Source: an uncultured Opitutia bacterium (GTDB lineage: Bacteria > Verrucomicrobiota > Verrucomicrobiia > Opitutales > Opitutaceae). Taken from it: a DNA stretch of 64,000 bases. A program made the position numbers and the translations under genes. Position 1 is the stretch's first letter. The number at the start of each line of letters is the position of its first letter. Below are positions 1 through 10,877 of this stretch, piece after piece. Under the pieces are notes generated by a model, which saw nothing but the letters and a program-made list of their open reading frames with translations, had not been told where the DNA came from and did no database searches. The stretch spans positions 16,057-80,056 of the forward strand of contig CAIOAO010000011.1 of assembly GCA_903855985.1 (NCBI GenBank), in the 5' to 3' direction.

Positions 1-612
1 GACCGGTTGTCGGACCTGGCGGATGCACGCGGGGTGAGTTTTCAGCCCACGGCGGAGCTGCTCTGGTCCATTGCCAATTCCCGCCGGAAGAACGCGGAAT
101 TGCCGGCGGCCGAGGAGGCCGCGCCGGTGGTCAAGGCGGCGCTGGCCGAGGCGCTGCGCGGCTTCGGGGCCATGCGCGCCCGGGAAGGCGAGGCCCTGCT
201 GATCGATTTTATCACGCGGCTGAACACGCTGCGCAACCAGGTCGAGACGGTCGTGGGCCGCGCGCCGCATGTGACGGCGGGTTACCGCGAGCAATTGCTG
301 GCACGGCTCCGGCAGGCCGGGCTCGAATTGGACGTGAATGACGAGCGGGTGCTGAAGGAAATCGCGCTGTTCGCCGACCGCTGTGACGTGACGGAGGAGC
401 TGACGCGGCTCCGGAGCCATTTCGAGCAGTTCACCGCGCTGATCAAGTCCGACGGCGAGGTCGGCCGGAAATCCGAGTTCATTCTCCAGGAAATCGGCCG
501 CGAGGTGAACACCATCGGCAGCAAGGCGAACGACCTGGCGATCTCCCGCGCCGTGATCGAGCTGAAGAACGAGCTCGAGCGGGTCCGCGAGCAGATGGCG
601 AACGTGGAGTGA
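1..612 (+). CDS. yicC: YicC/YloC-family endoribonuclease, C-terminal part (5' end outside window)
   Basis: Frame is open from base 1; C-terminus GRKSEFILQEIGREVNTIGSKANDLAISRAVIELKNELERVREQMANVE is the YicC/DUF1732 signature. Confidence 0.9.
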   Translation, partial: DRLSDLADARGVSFQPTAELLWSIANSRRKNAELPAAEEAAPVVKAALAEALRGFGAMRAREGEALLIDFITRLNTLRNQVETVVGRAPHVTAGYREQLLARLRQAGLELDVNDERVLKEIALFADRCDVTEELTRLRSHFEQFTALIKSDGEVGRKSEFILQEIGREVNTIGSKANDLAISRAVIELKNELERVREQMANVE

Positions 613-647
613 CGGCGGTGCCGGCCTGATCCGCGGTTTCGAGGTGG

Positions 648-667
648 GTTGCACGCTGGCGTGCAAC
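648..667. other. Perfect 8-bp hairpin (gttgcacg-ctgg-cgtgcaac) 3' of yicC, possible weak terminator
   Basis: Perfect inverted repeat read directly; no strong T tract. Confidence 0.45.
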
Positions 668-699
668 GTTGCCCGTGAGCGGGCCACCCATAAAGCCGT

Positions 700-726
700 G
701 CGGGTCGGAGCCCCGCCTTACCTCTG
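700..726. repeat. Dispersed palindromic repeat copy (gcgggtcggagccccgccttacctctg)
   Basis: 27 bp matching 53657..53683 with 4 mismatches. Confidence 0.6.
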
Positions 727-728
727 TG

Positions 729-1268
729 TCACTCCGGCTGACGCAGGGAGTGGATGAGGTAGAGCAGCACGCCGACGCAGATGGCGGAGTCGGCGATGTT
801 GAACGTCGGGTAGATGTAGTTGCCGAAGTGGAAGTCCAGGAAGTCGATCACATGGCCGTAGCACAGGCGGTCGGTGAGGTTGCCCATGATGCCGCCGCAG
901 AGGAGGCCGAAGCTGACCTGGGCGGTCCGGTCCCGCAGCCCGAGCGCGCGGCGCCAGAAGAAGATCCCCAGCAGGGTGGCGGCGGCGAGGGACGCGAGGA
1001 GGACGCTGCGGCCGGTGAGCATGCTCCACGCCGCGCCGGTGTTGCCGACGTGGACGATGTAGAGGAAGCCCTTGATGACGGTGATGCGAAAGGGCGGTCC
1101 GTAGGTGCCGAGCGGCACGTGGGCGTTGATCCAGACCTTGCTGGCCTGGTCGAGCGCCACCACGGCCAGGAAAAGCGCCAGCAGCACGCGATAGGCGAAC
1201 CAGCGGCGGTGGAAGGGAACCGGGGCGACCGCCGGCGGGGTCTCAGGAGTGGGCGCGTCGGGCGGCAC
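729..1268 (-). CDS. lspA: Lipoprotein signal peptidase (signal peptidase II)
   Basis: VALDQASKVWI, NTGAAWS, GGIMGNLTDRL and VIDFLDFHFG..YPTFNIADSAI motifs. Confidence 0.95.
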   Translation of the reverse strand: MPPDAPTPETPPAVAPVPFHRRWFAYRVLLALFLAVVALDQASKVWINAHVPLGTYGPPFRITVIKGFLYIVHVGNTGAAWSMLTGRSVLLASLAAATLLGIFFWRRALGLRDRTAQVSFGLLCGGIMGNLTDRLCYGHVIDFLDFHFGNYIYPTFNIADSAICVGVLLYLIHSLRQPE

Positions 1269-1285
1269 AGGTGGGCAGGGGCGGC

Positions 1286-2215
1286 TTACTCCTCCCCGCT
1301 GCTGCCGCTGTCGTCGGAGATCTTGCCGCCCTCTTCGCCGAGTTCGCCGAAGAGGCCGCCGGCCGTGCGGGCCCGGTAGCGGTTGCGTTCGAGACCCTTC
1401 TGGGCCTCGGCCGAGTGGCGCGTGAACGGGACGGCGAGGAGGCGGTCCTTCGAGATGGGCTTCTGGGTGATTTCGCAGATGCCGTAGGTGCCGGCGTGGA
1501 TGCGCTTGATGGCGGCATCGATCTCGGAAAGCGCTTCCTGCTCGCTTGAGACGAGGCTCAGGGCGAAGTCGCGGTCAAAGGTGTCGGTGCCGGCGTCGGC
1601 CATGTGCTGGCCGTAGCTCGAGAGGTCGCCGCTGTCGTCCTTGCTGGAACGCTTCAGGGTTTCCTCGGAGTGGAGGGTGATGCCGGCGGTGAGGTGGTTG
1701 CGGAGGTCCAGCAGCAGCTTGTAGAAGCGCTTGAACTTCTCGGGCACATCCTTGCCCTCGTCGGGAATGGGGGCCTTGGCGCGCTTCGGGTTGAAGCCGA
1801 GGATTTCGGAGAGCGAGGCGGCCTTGATGTGGTGCGGCTTGGCCTTGGGCAGCTCGAGGGCCTTCACCGGGGCCTTGACGGGCGCCTTGGCGCCCTTGGC
1901 CGCCGGCGCGGCGGCCTTGCTGGTGACGGTTTTCGCGATGGCGCGGACCTCGTCGAGGCTGAAGGCAATGGGCTTCACGGGAGCCTTCTGCTTCAGCTTG
2001 AGGATGTTATCGCGCAGGGCGGTTTTCTTGGACGGTTTTTCCATGGAGGGTGTGGGTGCCTTGGCGGCCGCCGGCGCCGGCTTCGACTTCGGCTTCGACT
2101 TCGGGGCCGGGGCCGGGGCGGGTTTCCGCGCGGGAGTCGGGGACTTCTTGGGCGCGGGCTTGGCGGACTTCGCGGCGGGCTTTTTCGCGGGCGGTTTCGA
2201 TTTGTGTTTAGCCAT
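1286..2215 (-). CDS. DksA/TraR-like protein with Lys/Pro/Ala-rich N-terminal extension and degenerate zinc finger
   Basis: C-terminal ALSEIDAAIKRIHAGTYGICEITQKPISKDRLLAVPFTRHSAEAQ resembles DksA/TraR but keeps one of four Cys. Confidence 0.75.
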   Translation of the reverse strand: MAKHKSKPPAKKPAAKSAKPAPKKSPTPARKPAPAPAPKSKPKSKPAPAAAKAPTPSMEKPSKKTALRDNILKLKQKAPVKPIAFSLDEVRAIAKTVTSKAAAPAAKGAKAPVKAPVKALELPKAKPHHIKAASLSEILGFNPKRAKAPIPDEGKDVPEKFKRFYKLLLDLRNHLTAGITLHSEETLKRSSKDDSGDLSSYGQHMADAGTDTFDRDFALSLVSSEQEALSEIDAAIKRIHAGTYGICEITQKPISKDRLLAVPFTRHSAEAQKGLERNRYRARTAGGLFGELGEEGGKISDDSGSSGEE

Positions 2216-2242
2216 GGGGAGAATTGGGGAGGGTAAGAAAGC

Positions 2243-5095
2243 TCAGGTCTTCAGGGCGTCGATGCAGCGGGGGCAAACGTCGCCGAAGGTGGGATTGGTT
2301 TCGAGGGCGGGAACCCAGCGCCAGCAGCGGGGACAACGCACGTGGCCAAGCTCGCTGCAGGAGCGGACCTGGACCCCGAGTGCCGTACCGACGGCGGGTG
2401 TGAGAGTGACATGCGAGACGATAAAAAGTTCTGGTAGAAAGTCGCGGTGTTTTTCCAGCAGACGGAAATTTTCGTCTTGTGGTGCGGCGGTCAGTGTGAC
2501 CTCGGCGTCGAGGGATTTCCCGAGTTTGCCCGCCGCGCGGAGGGGCTCGATGGCCTCGTTGACCTGCGCGCGGACCTTGAGCAGGGCCGCGACCTCGGAT
2601 TCGAGGGCGGGGTTGGTCCACTCGGCCGGAACGACGGGCCAGTCCTGGAGGTGGATGGAGTCGGCGGAGTATTCCTGACCGGTCGTGGCGAAGGACCAGG
2701 CCTCGTCCGCGGTGAAGGTCAGGATGGGCGCGAGGAGTTTCACCAGCGCGCGGAAGATGTGGTGGATCGCGGTCTGCGAGGAGCGCCGGAGCGGGGAGTG
2801 GGTGCCGAGCGTGTAGAGCCGGTCCTTCAGGATGTCGTGGTACGTCGCGGACAGCGTGACCGAGCAGAACTGGTTGCAGAGCTGGTAAACGCGGTGGAAC
2901 TCGTAGGCGTCGTAGGCCGCGGTGCACTCGCGGACCAGCACCGCGGTCTGGTGCAGGGCCCAGCGGTCGAGCGTGTCGAGCTGGGCGGCGGGCACGGCGT
3001 CGCGGGCCGCGTCGAAGTCGAACAGGTTCGAGATCTGGTAGCGGAAGGTGTTGCGGATGAGCCGGTAGGTTTCGCCGACGTGCCCGAGGATCTCCTTTGA
3101 GATCGGGATATCGTCGCGGAAATCCTGCGAGGAGATCCAGAGGCGGATGACGTCGGCGCCATACTCACCGATGTAGGCATCGCTGGTCTGGGGCTTTTCG
3201 TAGGAGCTGCTCTTGGAGATCTTGTTGCGTTCGTGGTCGACGATGAAGCCGTGGGTGAGGACGGCCTTGTACGGCGCGGCGCCATAGGCGATCACGCTGG
3301 TCCAGAGTGAGGACTGGAACCAGCCGCGGTGCTGGTCGCTGCCCTCGAGGTAGAGGTCGGCGGGCCACGACGTGCCGCCCTGGCCGCGTTTCAACACGGC
3401 GGCGTGGGAGGAACCGGAGTCGATCCAGACGTCCAGCGTGTCGCGTCCGCAGGTGAGCTCGGCGGCCGCCGGCCAGCCGGCGGGGAGCTTCACGCCCTCG
3501 AGGATTTGCGCGGGGGTGGCATCGTACCAGAAGTTGGAGCCGAGTTGCTCGAGCTTGTCCGCGACGGCGCGGGCGACGCCGGCGTCGAGGAAGGCGTTTT
3601 TCTTCGCGTCGAAGAACGCGGGGATGGGCACGCCCCACGAGCGCTGGCGGCTGATGCACCAGTCGGGGCGCGACTCGACGGCACCGCGGATGCGGGCCTC
3701 GCCCCAGGCTGGGATCCAGCCCTGGTGGGTGGCGATCTTGGCGATCTCGGCGAGGGCGGTGGTACGCGTGTTGTTTTTGTCGAGGGCGACGAACCACTGG
3801 TCCACCGCGCGGAAGATGATCGGGGTCTTGGAGCGCCAGCAGTGCGGGTAGCTGTGCGCGTACTTGGCCTTGGCCAGCAGGGCGTTGGCGGCGGCCAGTT
3901 TCTTCAGGACCGCGAGGTTGGCGGGCGCGGGCTTCTTGGCGGCGAGGTCCTCGACGGTCTCGAGGGTGGTGAGGCCGACCAGGTCGGCGGGAACGCGCCC
4001 GTCGTCGAGGTATTTGCCGTCGTCACCGACGGGGCAGTAGATCTCGAGCTTGTATTTCAGGCCGGTGAGATAGTCGTCCGCGCCGTGGCCGGGCGCGGTG
4101 TGCACGGCGCCGGTGCCGCTGTCGGTCGTGACATAGTCGGCGAGCACGACGGGCGAGGCGCGGTCGATGAAGGGATGGCGGGCGGCGAGGTGTTCGAGCT
4201 CGGCGCCCTTGCGCGTGGCGACGATGGCCGGCGCCGCTTCGATCTTGGCGGCGGACAGCACGGAGCCGAGCAGGGCTTCGGCGACGACCAGGCGCTCGGC
4301 GCCAACATCCGCGACGACGTAGTCCACGGTTGGGTGCAGCGCGATCGCGAGGTTCGCCGGGATCGTCCAGGGGGTGGTCGTCCAGATGACGAGGTAGAGG
4401 GGCTTGTCCGTGGGCAGGCCGAATTTCGCGGCCTCGGCGGTGGGCACGAGGAACTTCACCCAGATGGCGATGGAGGTGTGGTCCTTGTACTCGATCTCGG
4501 CCTCGGCGAGGGCGGTTTCGAAGGGGATGGACCAGTACACCGGCTTCTTGGCCCGATAGGTCAGGCCGTTTTCGACGAACGCCGCGAAGGTCCGGACGAT
4601 GTCGGCCTCGAAGGCCGGCGCCTTGGTCTTGTACTCGTGCGGCCAGTCACCCAGGACACCGAGGCGCTTGAACTGGGCGGTTTGCTTGGCGATCCAGGAC
4701 TCGGAAAAGGCGTCGCACATCGCGCGCAACTGGGCGGTCGTGACGGTCTCGTTTTTGGCCCGGAGCTCGCTGGTGACCTTCTGCTCGATCGGCAGGCCGT
4801 GGCAGTCCCAGCCGGGGACATAGGGCGTGCGGAAACCGCGCATGGACTTGTACCGATTGAGCAGGTCCTTGAGGGTCTTGTTCAGCGCGGTGCCGATATG
4901 GACGTCGCCGTTGGTGAAGGGCGGGCCGTCGTGCAACACGAAGGTCGGGGCCCCGGCGCGGTTCTTCTGGATGGCCTCGTAGAGGCCCATTTTCTCCCAA
5001 TGCGCGACGCGCCCGGGCTCGCGCTGGGCCAGGCCGGCCCGCATGGGAAAGTCCGTTTTAGGGAGCTGCAGCGTGTCTTTAAGTTCGTGCGCCAT
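2243..5095 (-). CDS. ileS: Isoleucyl-tRNA synthetase (start trimmed to MAHELKD)
   Basis: HDGPPFTNGDVHIGTALNK, KISKSS, C-terminal zinc motif CPRCWRW..CPRC. Confidence 0.97.
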   Translation of the reverse strand: MAHELKDTLQLPKTDFPMRAGLAQREPGRVAHWEKMGLYEAIQKNRAGAPTFVLHDGPPFTNGDVHIGTALNKTLKDLLNRYKSMRGFRTPYVPGWDCHGLPIEQKVTSELRAKNETVTTAQLRAMCDAFSESWIAKQTAQFKRLGVLGDWPHEYKTKAPAFEADIVRTFAAFVENGLTYRAKKPVYWSIPFETALAEAEIEYKDHTSIAIWVKFLVPTAEAAKFGLPTDKPLYLVIWTTTPWTIPANLAIALHPTVDYVVADVGAERLVVAEALLGSVLSAAKIEAAPAIVATRKGAELEHLAARHPFIDRASPVVLADYVTTDSGTGAVHTAPGHGADDYLTGLKYKLEIYCPVGDDGKYLDDGRVPADLVGLTTLETVEDLAAKKPAPANLAVLKKLAAANALLAKAKYAHSYPHCWRSKTPIIFRAVDQWFVALDKNNTRTTALAEIAKIATHQGWIPAWGEARIRGAVESRPDWCISRQRSWGVPIPAFFDAKKNAFLDAGVARAVADKLEQLGSNFWYDATPAQILEGVKLPAGWPAAAELTCGRDTLDVWIDSGSSHAAVLKRGQGGTSWPADLYLEGSDQHRGWFQSSLWTSVIAYGAAPYKAVLTHGFIVDHERNKISKSSSYEKPQTSDAYIGEYGADVIRLWISSQDFRDDIPISKEILGHVGETYRLIRNTFRYQISNLFDFDAARDAVPAAQLDTLDRWALHQTAVLVRECTAAYDAYEFHRVYQLCNQFCSVTLSATYHDILKDRLYTLGTHSPLRRSSQTAIHHIFRALVKLLAPILTFTADEAWSFATTGQEYSADSIHLQDWPVVPAEWTNPALESEVAALLKVRAQVNEAIEPLRAAGKLGKSLDAEVTLTAAPQDENFRLLEKHRDFLPELFIVSHVTLTPAVGTALGVQVRSCSELGHVRCPRCWRWVPALETNPTFGDVCPRCIDALKT

Positions 5096-5152
5096 GCCAA
5101 AGAAAACGCGCGAGGCTAGGCCCCGCGCAGAGTGAGTCAAGGGGAGACGCCT

Positions 5153-6526
5153 TCAGACCGGCACCGCGCGCGCCGCCAGGGCTTCCCCGGCCGCGACACA
5201 GGCGGGCAGGGCGATGCCATCGCGGGCCTGGCCGCCGATGTACAGGCCCGGATTGGCGCGTTCGCAGGCCGCCATCGCACCGAGGTGGTGCTCATAGCCC
5301 AGATTATACTGGGGAATAGCCCGCGGCCAAAGCGTGTGGCGCGAAAAGACCGGCTCGCCGGTGACCCCGAGCAGTTCGGTGAGGTCGGGGCGGATGCGCG
5401 CGAGCAGCCGGTCGGGCGGGAGCGAGGCGACTTCCGGCTCCCGCGCGCCCCCCACCATGACGGTGAGTGCGACATGGCCTTCCGGGGCACGTCCGGGAAA
5501 CAGTGACGAGGAAAACAGCACGCCGAGGACCGAGCGATGCTCGACCGCCGGCACCAACAGGCCGAAGCCGTCCAGCGGGTGGGCCACCTGTTCCCGGCGG
5601 AAGCCCAGGAAAAGCGAGGCGACGGGCGGATGGTCGATGGTGTCGAGCCCGGCGAGGGGACGCTCGGCGAGCGGGCCAACGCGAAGTGAAGCGAGGGCCG
5701 GGGCGGGCAGAGCGGTGATCACCGCGTCGAAGGTCTCGGTCTGGGCCGCGTGGCCGTCATGCCAGATGACATTCCAGCGGGCGCCGGGCACGAGGCCCTC
5801 GAGCCGGGCGTTGAGCGAGAGCACACCTGCAGGAAGGCGGGCCGCCAGGGCCAGCGGAAGCATCTGCAGGCCCTGGGTGAACGAAATGATCCCCGGCCGG
5901 GGCTCGCCGCGGGCGCGTCGCGCCTTGGCGGTGGCGATCAGGCCGCGCAGGAGCGAGCCGTGGGCCTTCTCGAGTTCCCAGAGCTTGGGAAAGGAGTAGC
6001 GGGCGGATAATTTCTGCGGGTTGCCGGCGTAGATGCCGCTCACAAACGGGTTGAGGGCGTAGTTGACGATCTCCTGGCCGAAGTGGGAGCGGGTGAACTC
6101 CTCGAGGCTGAGGTCCGCGGTCCGCACGCGGCGGCCGGAGACCAGTTCGACGAGCAGCCGGATCTTGGCGGCGGGGGAAAGCAGGGACGAACCCAGGAAG
6201 GATGCCAGCGAGTGCGGGGCGGCGACCGGCCGGCCGCGGCGGACGATATAGCGGTGCTTGGCCGCGGGGCTGGCGGCCACGCAGGCGCCGGTGAGGCCGA
6301 TTTCGGCGAGCAGGGCGGTCAGGGCGGGCTCGCCGGTGACGATCGTGTTGGGTCCGGCCTCGATGAGCCAGCCGCCGGTGTTTTCGCTGCGGATGGCGCC
6401 GCCGACGCGGCTGGATTGCTCGAAGAGGCGGACCCGGTGCCCGCGCTGGGTGAGCCGGTGGGCGGCGGTCAGGCCGGTGATACCGGCGCCGAGGATGGCG
6501 ATCGATTGAGGAGCGGAGGAGCCCAC
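5153..6526 (-). CDS. hemG: Protoporphyrinogen oxidase, HemY-type
   Basis: N-terminal FAD motif ILGAGITGLTAAHRL; GPNTI; C-terminal GLYIGGQARDGIALPACVAAGEALA; next to hemE and hemF. Confidence 0.9.
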   Translation of the reverse strand: MGSSAPQSIAILGAGITGLTAAHRLTQRGHRVRLFEQSSRVGGAIRSENTGGWLIEAGPNTIVTGEPALTALLAEIGLTGACVAASPAAKHRYIVRRGRPVAAPHSLASFLGSSLLSPAAKIRLLVELVSGRRVRTADLSLEEFTRSHFGQEIVNYALNPFVSGIYAGNPQKLSARYSFPKLWELEKAHGSLLRGLIATAKARRARGEPRPGIISFTQGLQMLPLALAARLPAGVLSLNARLEGLVPGARWNVIWHDGHAAQTETFDAVITALPAPALASLRVGPLAERPLAGLDTIDHPPVASLFLGFRREQVAHPLDGFGLLVPAVEHRSVLGVLFSSSLFPGRAPEGHVALTVMVGGAREPEVASLPPDRLLARIRPDLTELLGVTGEPVFSRHTLWPRAIPQYNLGYEHHLGAMAACERANPGLYIGGQARDGIALPACVAAGEALAARAVPV

Positions 6527-6585
6527 GAATTACGCGGATCGATGTGAATTATTCCGATGGGAGAGGTGACAGGCTGAGGCCGGGG

Positions 6586-7617
6586 TTACTTCCACGCGGT
6601 TACGGTGGAGACGAGGGCTTCGAAGCACTCGATCTTGGCCTGCGGGAGGATGCCGTGGCCGAGGTTGAAAATGTGCCCCGAGGTGCCGCGCATCGATTCC
6701 AGCAGCTTGGCGGTCTCGCGCACGACGATGGCGGGCGTGGTGTTGAGGAGGACGGGGTCGAGATTGCCCTGCACGGCGACATTGGCCGGCAACGTGCGGC
6801 GGACAATCGAGAGATCGTTGGTCCAGTCCACGCTGAGCACCCGCACCCCGGTAAAAGCCTGGTCGGTGATGTGCGGGGCCGTGCCCTTGGCGTAGAGGAT
6901 GACAGGGAAATCCTTGGGCAGCGCGGCGACGATCTGGCGGATCCACTTGAGTGAGGCGGCTTCGTAGTCCGGGCCGGCGATGATGCCACCCCAGGAATCG
7001 AAAATCTGGATGGCGTCCGCCCCGGCGCGAATCTGCATCTGAAAATAGGCGATCAGCGCGGCGGTCAGTTTTTCCAGCAGAGCGTCGAAGGTGGCGCGGT
7101 CGGTGTAGAAAAGCAGCTTGATGCGCTCAAACTCATCGGAGCTGCCGCCCTCAACCATGTAGGTCGCGAGCGTCCACGGGGAGCCGCCGAAGCCGAGCAG
7201 CGCCTTTTTCCCGGCGAGTTCCTTTTTCAGGAGGACGAGGGCGTCGGCGACATAGCGGAGCTTCTCGGGGACGGCGGCGGCGGGCGCGAGCGCGTCGATC
7301 TGGGCGCGGGTATCGAGGCGGTAGTCCATCCCGATGCCACCCTCGTCGCGGAAGCGGTAGCCCTGGCCGAGGGCCTCGGGGATGACGAGGATGTCGGAGA
7401 AGAGGATGGCAGCGTCGATACCGGGAAACCGCTGCAGCGGCTGGAGCGTGACCTCGGCGGCGAGCGCGGGCGTGCGGACCATCTCAAGGAAGGAGGATTT
7501 GGCCTTCAACGCGCGGTATTCCGGCAGGTAACGGCCGGCCTGGCGCATGATCCAGAGCGGGGGACGCTCGAGGGGAGTGCAGGCACAGGCGGCGAGGAAA
7601 CGTTCGCGGGAAGTCAT
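6586..7617 (-). CDS. hemE: Uroporphyrinogen decarboxylase (start trimmed to MTSRERF)
   Basis: RPPLWIMRQAGRYLPEYR, AILFSDILVIPEALG, GFGGSPWTLATYMVEGG. Confidence 0.97.
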   Translation of the reverse strand: MTSRERFLAACACTPLERPPLWIMRQAGRYLPEYRALKAKSSFLEMVRTPALAAEVTLQPLQRFPGIDAAILFSDILVIPEALGQGYRFRDEGGIGMDYRLDTRAQIDALAPAAAVPEKLRYVADALVLLKKELAGKKALLGFGGSPWTLATYMVEGGSSDEFERIKLLFYTDRATFDALLEKLTAALIAYFQMQIRAGADAIQIFDSWGGIIAGPDYEAASLKWIRQIVAALPKDFPVILYAKGTAPHITDQAFTGVRVLSVDWTNDLSIVRRTLPANVAVQGNLDPVLLNTTPAIVVRETAKLLESMRGTSGHIFNLGHGILPQAKIECFEALVSTVTAWK

Positions 7618-7687
7618 AAGGAAAGGGCCAGTGAACACGAATTCACGCCAAGGGAGAAGGCCGGAATGGTTTCGCGTCCATTCACGT

Positions 7688-8656
<969 letters not shown>

Positions 8657-8729
8657 TCAATACAGAAGCATGCCGGGGCGAAGCCAATTTCCGTCGCACG
8701 GCCAGCCGGCGGCGCCGGGGCAGGGCCGC

Positions 8730-9746
8730 TCACTTCTTGGGGGCGGGCGCGGGCAGGGAGAACTTGATCGCGGGGCTGCCGGCGGGCTCGGGGAGCGGGG
8801 CGGCTGTGACGGGCGAAGGCTCGGGGGCGGGGCCGGTCTGCGGCGTGAAGGTCGAACCGGTGAGCGGCATGGCGGCAAAGCCGCGCTCGATGAGCTCGGC
8901 GACTTTGACATCGCGGGTCTTGGAATCCGAGCTGCCCATGACCACGACGATGAGACGCCGGCCGTTGCGCTGGGCGGTGGCGCTGAGGCAGAAACCGGCG
9001 CCGTTGGTGAAGCCGGTTTTCAGGCCGTCCACGCCGTCCACCTTGCCGAGCAGGTGGTCGTGGTTGGTCATGACAATGACGCGGTCAAAGGAGCGGACGC
9101 CCTCGCCGAATTTCCGGGTCTTGACGGACGTGTACTTGAGCACGTCGGTGGTCAGCAGCAGGTGGCGGCTGAGGATGGCGAAATCGAGCGGGGTGGTCAG
9201 GTCACCGTCGGCGAGGTGGCGGCTGGCGGGCGGCAGGCCGTGGGGGCTCCGGAAAGTGGTGTGCGTCATGCCGATCTCCCGCGCCTTGGCATTCATCAAG
9301 TCCACGAAGGCCGGCACGGAACCGGCGGCGGTGCGCGCGAGGGCGGTGGCAGCGTCATTGGCGGACTGAATCATCATGGCGAAGAGCAGTTCCTCGACCG
9401 GGAAGACTTCCTTTTCCTTCAGCCAGACCTGGGTGCCGCCGATCTTGGAGTCGGACGCGGTGATGGTGACGGGCGTCTGCAGGGTGAGGGCGCCGCTCTG
9501 GAGTTTGTCGTGGAGCACGAGAAACGTCATGAGCTTGGTCATGCTCGCGGGCGGGCTGGCCTCGCCGTCGTGGTCCTCAAACAGCACCTTGCCGGTGGCG
9601 GCGTCCATGATGACGGCGCCCTTGTAGGCGTTGGCATCCGGGACGGTGGCGGGCCGGGAGGGGCGGGCGCGCGCGAAGGCGGTGGCCGGGGCGAGCGCGA
9701 CGGCGCAGAGCAGGAAAACGGCGAGGAACGGGCGCGGCAAAATCAT
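8730..9746 (-). CDS. D-alanyl-D-alanine carboxypeptidase (PBP5/6-type, S11 family)
   Basis: SMTK, SAN and KTG active-site motifs; N-terminal signal peptide. Confidence 0.93.
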   Translation of the reverse strand: MILPRPFLAVFLLCAVALAPATAFARARPSRPATVPDANAYKGAVIMDAATGKVLFEDHDGEASPPASMTKLMTFLVLHDKLQSGALTLQTPVTITASDSKIGGTQVWLKEKEVFPVEELLFAMMIQSANDAATALARTAAGSVPAFVDLMNAKAREIGMTHTTFRSPHGLPPASRHLADGDLTTPLDFAILSRHLLLTTDVLKYTSVKTRKFGEGVRSFDRVIVMTNHDHLLGKVDGVDGLKTGFTNGAGFCLSATAQRNGRRLIVVVMGSSDSKTRDVKVAELIERGFAAMPLTGSTFTPQTGPAPEPSPVTAAPLPEPAGSPAIKFSLPAPAPKK

Positions 9747-9860
9747 GCGTGAGAGCGAACAGGGATTTCGCGGCGCGGGGCGAGCAGAAACACGCGGCTA
9801 TTTTGCGCTCCGGTGGTTGTGCTGCGGGCAACTTTGGCTAAGGGTTGGGGTCGTTCTCCC

Positions 9861-10847
9861 ATGGCCGTTCAATTCAAGGACTATTACCAGATCCTCGGGG
9901 TCGCCCGCACGGCGACGCCGGAGGAAATCAAACAGGCCTTCCGCAAGCTCGCGCGGATCCATCACCCCGACGTGGCCAAGAACAAGGCCACCGGGGAGGC
10001 GAAATTCAAGGAGATCAACGAGGCCTACGAGGTGTTGGGCGACCCGGAGAAGCGGAAGCGCTACGACGAGCTGGGGCCGAATTGGCAGGACACCGGCGGC
10101 CAGCCGGCCTACGGCGGCGGGCCGCGCGGCGGCATGCGCGGGCGGGGTCCGGCCGGAGGGCCCGACTTCGAGTTTGATGGGACGGGCTTCAGCGACTTTT
10201 TCGAGTCGTTCTTCGGCAGCGGCCGGGGCGGGGCGGGTCCGCGCCGGCGCGGACCGGTGGCGATGGACGAGGACGAAGAGGGTTTTTCCCAAGCTGGCAA
10301 CGACGTGGAGGCCGATCTGCTGGTAACGCTCGAGGACTCCTTCCGGGGTTCAAAGCGCAAGGTCACGCTGCGCCGGCCCGCGCAGCGTGGCGGCGAGGAC
10401 CGGCTCAATACCTATGAGGTTAAAATCCCGGCGGGGGTGAGGGATGGCCAACGTATCCGGCTCGCGGGCCAGGGCGGGGCGGGATTTGGCTGGGCGGCGG
10501 CGGGCGACCTTTACCTGCGCGTGCGGCTGGCGCGGCATCCGGATTTTACCGTCGAAGAGGCCGATTTGAACTACGACCTCGATCTCGCGCCCTGGGAGGC
10601 GGTGCTGGGCGTCGCGGTGAAAATCCCGGCGCTCGACGGCCTGACCACGTTGCGCGTGCCGGCCGGCACGGCGGCGGGCAGCCGGCTGCGGTTGCGCGGA
10701 CTGGGCTTGCCGCGGGAGGACAAAACCCGCGGCGACCTCTATGCCACCGTGCACATCCAAGTGCCGGCAACGGTGTCGGAGGAGGAGAAGGCCGAGTGGG
10801 AAAAACTCGCCAAGGCCTCGACCTTCAACCCGCGGAATCCGGCCTGA
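9861..10847 (+). CDS. DnaJ-domain chaperone, CbpA-like (no Cys-rich domain)
   Basis: DYYQILGVARTATPEEIKQAFRKLARIHHPD J-domain, Gly-rich linker, DnaJ C-terminal domains. Confidence 0.93.
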   Translation: MAVQFKDYYQILGVARTATPEEIKQAFRKLARIHHPDVAKNKATGEAKFKEINEAYEVLGDPEKRKRYDELGPNWQDTGGQPAYGGGPRGGMRGRGPAGGPDFEFDGTGFSDFFESFFGSGRGGAGPRRRGPVAMDEDEEGFSQAGNDVEADLLVTLEDSFRGSKRKVTLRRPAQRGGEDRLNTYEVKIPAGVRDGQRIRLAGQGGAGFGWAAAGDLYLRVRLARHPDFTVEEADLNYDLDLAPWEAVLGVAVKIPALDGLTTLRVPAGTAAGSRLRLRGLGLPREDKTRGDLYATVHIQVPATVSEEEKAEWEKLAKASTFNPRNPA

Positions 10848-10877
10848 GCCGGATTTCGTCCGGGACAGGCGCGCGGG

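Noticed and set aside
3329-5119. 596-aa plus-strand ORF opposite ileS
   Set aside because: Antisense to ileS with composition typical of a mirror frame
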